Source of the DNA: Knufia peltigerae
Lineage: Eukaryota; Ascomycota; Eurotiomycetes; Chaetothyriales; Trichomeriaceae
Reading direction: 5' to 3'
NCBI GenBank assembly: GCA_030247855.1
Contig: JAPDRN010000034.1
Location: 218,953-282,952 of the forward strand
Length of the DNA: 64,000 bases
The notes beneath the pieces are model-generated. The model ran no database searches. It was not told where the DNA came from and saw nothing but the letters and a program-made list of their open reading frames with translations. Position 1 is the stretch's first letter; every line of letters starts with the position of its first letter. A program made the position numbers and the translations under genes. Of the stretch, positions 57,983-64,000 are shown piece by piece.

Positions 57983-58400
57983 GACTTGTTATGGTACTGA
58001 GATTGGGGAAACGATAATTCGCCAATACTCTGTCCCGTATCAAAAGTTATTGGCCTGGGTAAAGAGATAGGAGCACAAGAAACGAATGTGTTGCGGTTCC
58101 AAGGGACCAAAAGCACTAGAAGAAGTTCTGGATTGCACTGTACGCGGTTTCGCACAGCCTCGCGGCCGCTTCTCACTCACAGCCTTGCGGCCTTGGCAGG
58201 GAATCTTTTTGATCTAGCCTTTTAGTTCCACTGAAGTTGCTTGCCCTCAAGCCAGCCCATCGCATAAAGCAAATAGCCTGTGATACCTATGAGCCCGTCG
58301 GCTTCTACACCTCAACAAGAAGTTCAATCGACGCCATCGACAAACTTCTCCGAAGAGCAGCTTGAACAATCCCTGACCTTCAAATTCCGTTCCTCCAAAA
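57983..58400. promoter_or_regulatory. Divergent intergenic region, Aly-like / bL31m
   Basis: This 418-bp gap carries both promoters. An ATG at 58289 opens a 68-codon frame that runs into the bL31m coding region in another frame (see separate entry). Confidence 0.45.
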
Positions 58401-58495
58401 ATGTCTTCTGCACTCCGACCTGTTCTCCGGCCTGGCCAGCTACCCAGTCTACCTTCTGCCACCACATCAACGACGTACATTTGCCAGTCGTGTAG
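58289..58495 (+). CDS. Upstream ORF overlapping the bL31m start
   Basis: A 68-codon frame (MSPSASTPQQEVQSTPSTNF at its start) begins 112 bp before the bL31m ATG and ends 95 bp inside that gene in a different frame. If the transcript begins upstream of 58289, scanning ribosomes would meet this ATG first and bypass the bL31m start. Whether the transcript includes it is unknown. Confidence 0.3.
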   Translation: MSPSASTPQQEVQSTPSTNFSEEQLEQSLTFKFRSSKNVFCTPTCSPAWPATQSTFCHHINDVHLPVV

Positions 58496-58973
58496 GCATG
58501 CAAGACTTCTCAAGAGACCCAAGCGACCCTACACCTTCACCCAGCTCGTGACGCTCTCGGACGGAAGCGCCTTCACCATGCGAACCACATCCCCGACCCC
58601 AGTTTACAGATCTACACGGGACACGAGAAATTCACCTTTGTGGCATCCCACTTCGAAGGAGCTATTGAGCGTGGAGGAGGATGAAGCTGGACGACTGGCA
58701 GGTTTCCGAGCGAGGTTCGGTACAAGCTTTGACAGCGCGAAGGGGACAAGAAAGGGACAGGACGCAGCAGCAGCAGAAGAACAACAACAGCAGGCCGATG
58801 CGGCAGTGAAACCTGTTGCGGAGGTCAAATCAGCAAAAGAGATCAAGTTCGAGGACGAGCACAACGAATTTGAGCAGGATGATTTCAACATTCTGGACAT
58901 GATAAGCTCCTTTGGCCAGAAGAACCCGCCGGAGGACAAAGGGTCCTCGGGCAAGAAGGGTGGAAAGAAATAG
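58401..58973 (+). CDS. mrpl36: Mitochondrial large-subunit ribosomal protein bL31m (yeast Mrpl36 family)
   Basis: Component of the mitochondrial 54S large subunit. Single exon, 190 residues. The N-terminus (MSSALRPVLRPGQLPSLPSA) is basic and hydroxylated, like a mitochondrial presequence. The bL31m core is PYTFTQLVTLSDGSAFTMRT followed by SPTPVYRSTRDTRNSPLWHP and VEEDEAGRLAGFRARFG, which is the fungal signature. After it come a Gln/Ala-rich segment, an acidic stretch (EDEHNEFEQDDF) and a Lys/Gly-rich tail. The start is supported by the presequence; an overlapping upstream ORF exists in another frame. Family assignment is confident; the long C-terminal extension is usual in filamentous fungi as far as I know. 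Confidence 0.85.
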   Translation: MSSALRPVLRPGQLPSLPSATTSTTYICQSCRHARLLKRPKRPYTFTQLVTLSDGSAFTMRTTSPTPVYRSTRDTRNSPLWHPTSKELLSVEEDEAGRLAGFRARFGTSFDSAKGTRKGQDAAAAEEQQQQADAAVKPVAEVKSAKEIKFEDEHNEFEQDDFNILDMISSFGQKNPPEDKGSSGKKGGKK

Positions 58974-59916
58974 CGGCGCCCAGGTGGTTCTGTGTCAGCT
59001 GCTTTACATGTACAGTATAGGTGTCACAATATTTAGCCGAAAGCGTTCTACTTGTATAGGTGGGCCATCTGAGAAAGAAACCCAGTGTTCAAGCCCATCA
59101 CCATGGTTTTCTTAAGCTTTGTAGGTTCCGGGGTATTCATTATATGGGACGTCGGTCGCGGCGACATGCTAGGAAGCAGAGACAGTCGCTTGAACAAGTA
59201 CGTGACGAATGGTTTTGAGATTGGGGCTTGGAAGGAAGGTCATGCAGGGCAGAACCACAGTCTATGCTGGATTTGGATGAACCGTATCGACAAGCTTCTC
59301 GCTCCCTTGTATGATTGAACGAAGGTGCAGGCCTTCGTTGAGGGGAGAGTGAGCCCTGCCAGACTTACCTGATGTGCTGCTCTGCCCTTGTGCTTGTGAG
59401 AAGGCCGTCTGATTCTAGTTTCAGTAGTGCAGAGCGATGGAATAGGCAAAAGGAACGCAAAACTATAATGGATCACCCATGGGGAGTCGATATGAATGGA
59501 GCGAGAATTGAGTCAAACTTCCCTATATAACTTCAAGGAGAGATCGTCTGTGTGCATCGTCTGTGGGTGGCTGTTCGTATTGATATGGTTACAGAAAAGA
59601 TGAATCGTATACAGTTGAGGTACGTAGCGGATAGGTATACGGGTATTCATTGAATGAAGAAAGTGGGAGGAGTTGTGCTTTAACAGGCGGTATTTGGGTG
59701 GGCGAGTAATCGTGCTGGAGGGTATCAATACCGTATCAATACGGAGCTCGAGTGCCCTCTAGGTACATGGTGGATGACAGACTTGTGGCTTGTATCCGTA
59801 TCTCCTCCGCATTCAACCTTCCACGCAACCGTGACCAGGCATACTTCAATCGCTACTACTCAGTCCTTTCGATTATTTTGCAACTTGGTTTTAGAAGACT
59901 TGCGAACCTAACAAGA
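58974..59916. other. Intergenic region, bL31m 3' flank and VPS5 promoter
   Basis: This 943-bp gap has short unrelated ORFs only. No gene recognised. Confidence 0.4.
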
Positions 59917-61879
59917 ATGGATATGGACTCTCCTTGGGACGGTACATTCTATGATGTCCCAGACGTATGAACTTGCGCTGACAATAACCCAGACGTCCCC
60001 TCTAAATCACAGGGCGAGCCTCAAGAATCAGCAACGAGCTCCTCGAAAGAGAATGCCGCTCCCGGTATGAAGCATTCCGCAGACCAAGATGGATCTATTG
60101 ATACCAATGCCTCACCAGGCTCATCCACTCCTTCGAAACCTACCAGCAGCGGACCCCGACCATCCTCATCTCGAAAGATACCCGCACGCAAGATCGAAGT
60201 TCAACCTACGAAGCTCGAGGCCGTCGACGATTCCCTAGATCCGCTGGGCCCTCTGGGTGCAGAGCCTTCGCCGGCAACTCCCTCGATACAGGCAGACCAG
60301 GCCCCGACGCCGCCCAGGAAAGAGCTCAGCGCCAAAGCAAACCGCCCACCCTCTGCTCCCTCACCCGGCTTTTCAGGTTCGGAATATGAAGATGGCTCTC
60401 TTCCTGTGGGAAGGACGAAGGGTCCACCACCTGTACAACCCCAGGCCACTGGGGCGGTTCGTCAGACACAACCTAGCGTGAGCGTCGAGCAAGCCGCGAA
60501 ACCCACGTTTGATATTTCGGTGGGAGATCCACACAAGGTTGGAGATCTGACTAGCAGTCATATTGTCTATCAAGTGCGAACGAAGGTTAGTTCCCCAGTA
60601 AGAGGCCAGTAGATGCGCAAAGCTCACATCTGCAGACGACATCGAAAGCCTACAAACAACCCGAGTTCGCCGTCTCTCGGCGGTATCGAGATTTCCGGTG
60701 GCTGTACAATGCTCTTCACAATAACAACCCGGGTGTCGTGGTTCCCCCCCCTCCAGAGAAACAAGCCGTCGGTCGGTTCGATAACGAATTTGTCGAGTCT
60801 CGCCGGCAAGCACTGGAACGAATGTTAAACAAGATTGCTGCTCACCCGATATTGCACCACGATGCGGATCTCAAGATCTTCCTCGAAAGTGAAGCCTTCA
60901 ATCTTGACGTAAAGAACAAGGAGAACCGAGAGCCCGACTTGGGCCAAAACAAAGGCATGTTAAGTTCCCTAGGTATCAATGTAGGCGGATCAAGTGGGAA
61001 GTTTGTTGAGCATGATGATTGGTTCCATGATCGCAAGATTTATCTGGATGCTCTGGAAAATCAGTTGAGAGCTTTGCTCAAGGCGCTGGACACGGTAGTC
61101 GCACAGCGAAAGGGTCTGGCTGAAGCTGCTGGGGATTTTGCATTGTCTCTGGGCAATCTAGCGAGGGTCGAACTGTCACCGATATTTTCTGGGCCAGTAC
61201 AAGGTCTTGCAGATCTGCAGATTCGAATTCGAGAACTGTACGAGAGGCAAGCTCAGCAAGATGTTCTGACTCTGGGTATCACGATTGACGAGTATATTCG
61301 CCTGATCGGAAGCGTGAAGCAAGCTTTCACACAGAGGCAAAAGGCATTCCACTCCTGGCATGCTGCTGAGAGCGAGCTTGCGAAGCGTCGAAGCTCCCAT
61401 GAGAAGTTGCTTCGACAGGGTAAAAGTCAGCAAGACAAACTCAATGAGGTCGGTGCTGGCGTTAGTGATGCCGAGAAAAGGGCGCACCAGGCACGATTGT
61501 TGTTTGAAGATATGGGACGTCTCATGCGCGGAGAGCTGGAAAGATTTGAGAGGGAAAAGGTCGAGGACTTTAAGAGTGGTGTTGAGACGTTCCTTGAGGG
61601 AGCCGTGGAGGCCCAAAAAGAGGTGTGTCCATCTCTTTACTGCCTGATGTTTTCTCTTTGAACTAATCCTGTCAACAGTTGATCGAATTGTGGGAAACAT
61701 TCTTATTACAGATGGATGCCGAAGAAGAAGCCGCAGCAGCAGCCATTCCTCCAAAGACTCAGTCAACGACAAGTGAACCTGCGGCAATAGCAAGCCCAGA
61801 TGTGGCAGCACCTCCTGAAGATAGCACAGAGGGCACACCAGCCACGGCGACCGACGTAGCACTGGAGCAGGATGCGTGA
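59917..61879 (+). CDS. vps5: Retromer sorting nexin VPS5 (PX-BAR)
   Basis: Membrane-curving subunit of retromer, which recycles cargo receptors from endosomes to the Golgi. Exons 59917-59964, 60013-60585, 60636-61622 and 61679-61879 give 602 residues. The first exon, MDMDSPWDGTFYDVPD, joins to GEPQESATSSS through a 48-nt intron. A Pro/Ser-rich disordered N-terminus (1-~175) precedes the PX domain (about 175-300), with FAVSRRYRDFRWLYNAL as the phosphoinositide-binding motif and RFDNEFVESRRQALERML. The BAR domain follows (about 340-560): DDWFHDRKIYLDALENQLRA, EAAGDFALSLGNLARVE, AFHSWHAAESELAKRRSSHE and LIELWETFLLQMDAEEEAAA. The tail is Ala/Pro/Thr-rich. Domain order and spacing match Vps5 rather than Vps17. 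Confidence 0.94.
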
Positions 61880-62438
61880 GATGAAAAATGATCTTCACGT
61901 ATCGGCGGAGGGATATAAAAGCGCGACGTGTGAGTTCCAGATGAAGAAGGTATTGAACAAAAAGAAACGTACAGTACAGTCTGTTGTTCTCCCTTATTGC
62001 TGAGATGTCGTTTCTTCTCTCTCTCCTTAGATACCCCCATAAACCAATACTGCTTCACCTCCGTGTTCAGCCGATATGGTTCACTTTCCTCTCACTTCAG
62101 TTTTGCGCCTCATAACGATCATTTCAAAGCTCATGGATGGACTATATTCAGATTGTCGTCACTTACTGAACAGACATGTCGTTGATGGAAAATTTTGTTA
62201 GCCTGCGCCTTTCCATATCTATCTCGTTGTGCTCTCTCACAAAACCAACGACATCGTCATTCTTTTTTCTCATCGCCCCGACGATATCACACTCCTTTTC
62301 ATCGCTCCGACGACGACAACCTTTTGTATTGATCCATTACGGCTTGTTGTGTTCATCGCGGCAACAACAAACACTCGTTTCAACACCTCACCGTTCCATT
62401 CTTTCCACTATCACTACATCAAGAAACATTGTTCATCC
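61880..62438. other. Intergenic region, VPS5 3' flank
   Basis: This 559-bp gap is pyrimidine-rich from about 62190 on, consistent with the leader of the next gene. Open frames in it are low-complexity. A missing 5' exon of the following gene could lie here. Confidence 0.35.
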
Positions 62439-63309
62439 ATGACTGACAGAATGACTGAATCAAACATCACTTTCCAACCCACAAGAGGGTTCGTTGTTTC
62501 GATCATTGAGTGTACGGCCACAATGGTGAACAACAACAATAACAACACAAGGTATGTACGGAAAGAATGCCTCATTTCTTGCAAGGTTGGCGGCAAAAAC
62601 ATTGACCTACCTGTGAAAATAACAGCATCGGTCCCCATGTCGCCGCCGCTGTTACTTCGGCCAGTACCAATGTCAATGTCGACATCACCACCGAAGGCTC
62701 GGTCATTCAAACACTCATCAGCCAAGCCGAAACCCAAGGAACAACACCAACCTGGATCAATACCACCACCACTATAGTGGCAAGTGGTGGATGTGGTGGC
62801 GGATTCCCACTTCAGGAAACCCCTGCAGGATTCAACATCACAGGTGGCCCAACAACGTACGGCGACAAGACTATCTTTCTGACAGAGACCCCAACGATCG
62901 TCACCGTCATGACTGTCCCCTCGAACCTGACAGCCACCATCACATCACCTCACGCCACCTTTCTAGCAACTCCGAGCGGTTGGACAAACGAGATCGATTC
63001 TCCGGCCGGTAGTTCAGTGACCCTGGGCAGAATCGGACTATTGACTGGAATGTCAGTCATTGGCTTTGTCGTCATCACGTAAGTATCAAGACTGTGGCTT
63101 GTCCAAGAGTACGTGGGCATCGGTTCGTTGCTGCCACTGCCACGAGTGGCGTTGAGTATGTGTTTGAGTTTGGCTGGCTGACTTGTTTCGAATCTGTTCT
63201 CAGTCTCGCAATATTTGGCAACTTTATCCCTCTTGGACCGGCTACCAAACCTCTCCGCGAACGGATCGCTGAGTGGATACGAGGTCACGTTCGTATGCTT
63301 CGTGGATGA
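62439..63309 (+). CDS. Unidentified single-pass membrane protein, Thr-rich ectodomain
   Basis: Three exons, 62439-62551, 62626-63078 and 63204-63309, keep frame and give 223 residues. The donors are GTATGT and GTAAGT and the acceptors AACAG and CTCAG. After the Asn run MVNNNNNNT comes a Thr/Val/Ser-rich region with N-x-S/T sites (INTT, FNIT, SNLT), a CGGGFP turn, then one membrane segment (IGLLTGMSVIGFVVITLAIF) and a basic tail (KPLRERIAEWIRGHVRMLRG) that would be cytosolic. The layout resembles fungal cell-surface stress-sensor or mating-type adhesion proteins, but no domain is recognised. No signal peptide is seen at the N-terminus given, so the true start may be in another exon or at the ATG at 62523. 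Confidence 0.55.
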
Positions 63310-64000
63310 GTCCACAGCGACCAACAACGACAACAATGACAGGTTAATCAGGGGGAGGGGGTGGTCCTTGGGTATCGGCAGGACATTGACATGACTCTTC
63401 AAGGTTATGGTTATCGATTGTTACACAAACCTGTGCATCAGAATTGGGGGCGTTGAACACTTTTTTTTCTCAAAAGTTTATGTGTCGAGCCCAAAAAAGA
63501 AACCCAACATGAAAGGCAAGAGAGAATTTCCGTTCCAAACGACATGGAGGAAACAAAAGCTAGCATGATGATCATGGTGTGTCACTGGTGTCAGATTTTC
63601 GAGTGCGGATGCGACGCAGTACCTGGAGGGCATGAAGGTATCCAATAGAATTCACCGAGTTCTCGAAAGCTCGTCTCAAAGATGGCGTCATGGCGATGCA
63701 TTGAGTTCTTGTCAAGGCCAGAACCATTCCAATGGGAAATAAAATGGTCATCTCGACAAAATCCATAAATTCGCCAGAGGACTTTGTGATCTGATCCGGC
63801 GAACGTTCGGGTGAAATGAAATGATCAAATCATTGTGCCCCGTGAAAGCCCCGGAACTTGGGTAAAAAGTCTGGGGGGGGGGGGGGGGGGGAATTTTCCA
63901 CCAAAACAAAACAACATTTTTAATATACAACAATTAACACGCGATTTGAAAACAATTGGACGATATGGAAAACAACCACACCAACAAAGAACAAGAGGGG
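63310..64000. other. Right-edge region with G19 homopolymer
   Basis: No gene is recognised in these 691 bases. A run of 19 G occupies 63873-63891. AT-rich sequence follows to the window edge. Confidence 0.4.
63873..63891 (+). repeat. G19 homopolymer
   Basis: Nineteen consecutive G residues, followed directly by AATTTTCC. Such tracts can form G-quadruplexes and are length-unstable; read or assembly error is possible. Confidence 0.7.

Noticed and set aside
57472..58176. 234-codon - strand ORF
   Set aside because: Runs straight through two introns and the start of the Aly-like gene in a different frame; the spliced model gives a coherent protein.
63873..64000. Telomere or contig-end repeat at the right edge
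   Set aside because: The G run is a single homopolymer without TTAGGG units, and unique AT-rich sequence continues beyond it.

Overview
The window is nuclear DNA from a filamentous ascomycete (Pezizomycotina). Genes are separated by 0.3-2.4 kb. Most introns are 48-80 nt, with GT(A/G)NGT donors and CTGAC/CTAAC-type branch sites. Every confident product is a fungal housekeeping or fungal-type protein. An affinity to Eurotiomycetes is my guess, from the gene style and the many dispersed TACGGAGTA words. I see no tRNA, rRNA, CRISPR array or recognisable transposon. I rebuilt the gene models by joining exons by eye; all spliced models given as complete keep frame (total length divisible by three) and most match the length known for the family.

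Layout. 1-602 (-): electron transfer flavoprotein beta, running off the left edge. 1175-1854 (+): ribosomal protein eL39. 2648-3295 (-): SKP1. 4384-6372 (+): GPI mannosyltransferase SMP3. 7210-9457 (-): ribosome-associated Hsp70 SSB. 10282-13291 (-): U5 snRNP GTPase SNU114. 14336-17657 (-): secreted GH35 beta-galactosidase. 18411-19808 (-): acetoacetyl-CoA thiolase ERG10. 20994-22879 (-) and 24087-25022 (+): a divergent sugar transporter / SMP-30 lactonase pair. 25311-25817 (-) and 27293-27808 (+): a divergent pair of small heat-shock proteins. 28890-32520 (+): LIM-RhoGAP LRG1. 33496-34737 (-): threonine aldolase. 35165-37750 (+): Mis18/Yippee-type zinc domain on a long disordered protein. 39258-42380 (+): RAD53/CHK2 kinase. 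44127-45849 (+): MNN10-type mannosyltransferase. 47175-49409 (-): HAM1-like lipid-binding-fold protein. 51795-53666 (+): malic enzyme. 54336-55442 (+): MOB1. 56574-57982 (-): Aly/Yra1-like RNA-binding protein. 58401-58973 (+): mitochondrial ribosomal protein bL31m. 59917-61879 (+): retromer sorting nexin VPS5. 62439-63309 (+): an unidentified single-pass membrane protein.

Most of the window is ordinary core genome. The part that looks accessory is about 14-28 kb: beta-galactosidase, transporter, lactonase and two unlike small Hsps. The transporter and lactonase share a 1.2 kb promoter carrying an 18-bp perfect palindrome and, 12 bp away, a hairpin containing CGG-N8-CCG, the layout expected of a binuclear zinc-cluster regulator. 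I read this pair as a small sugar-lactone catabolic module; the substrate is unknown. Other points worth attention are the architecture of the Mis18-like protein, the in-frame first intron of MOB1, the overlapping upstream ORF of bL31m, the dispersed TACGGAGTA word and several possible dual-start enzymes. I found no convincing wholly new system.
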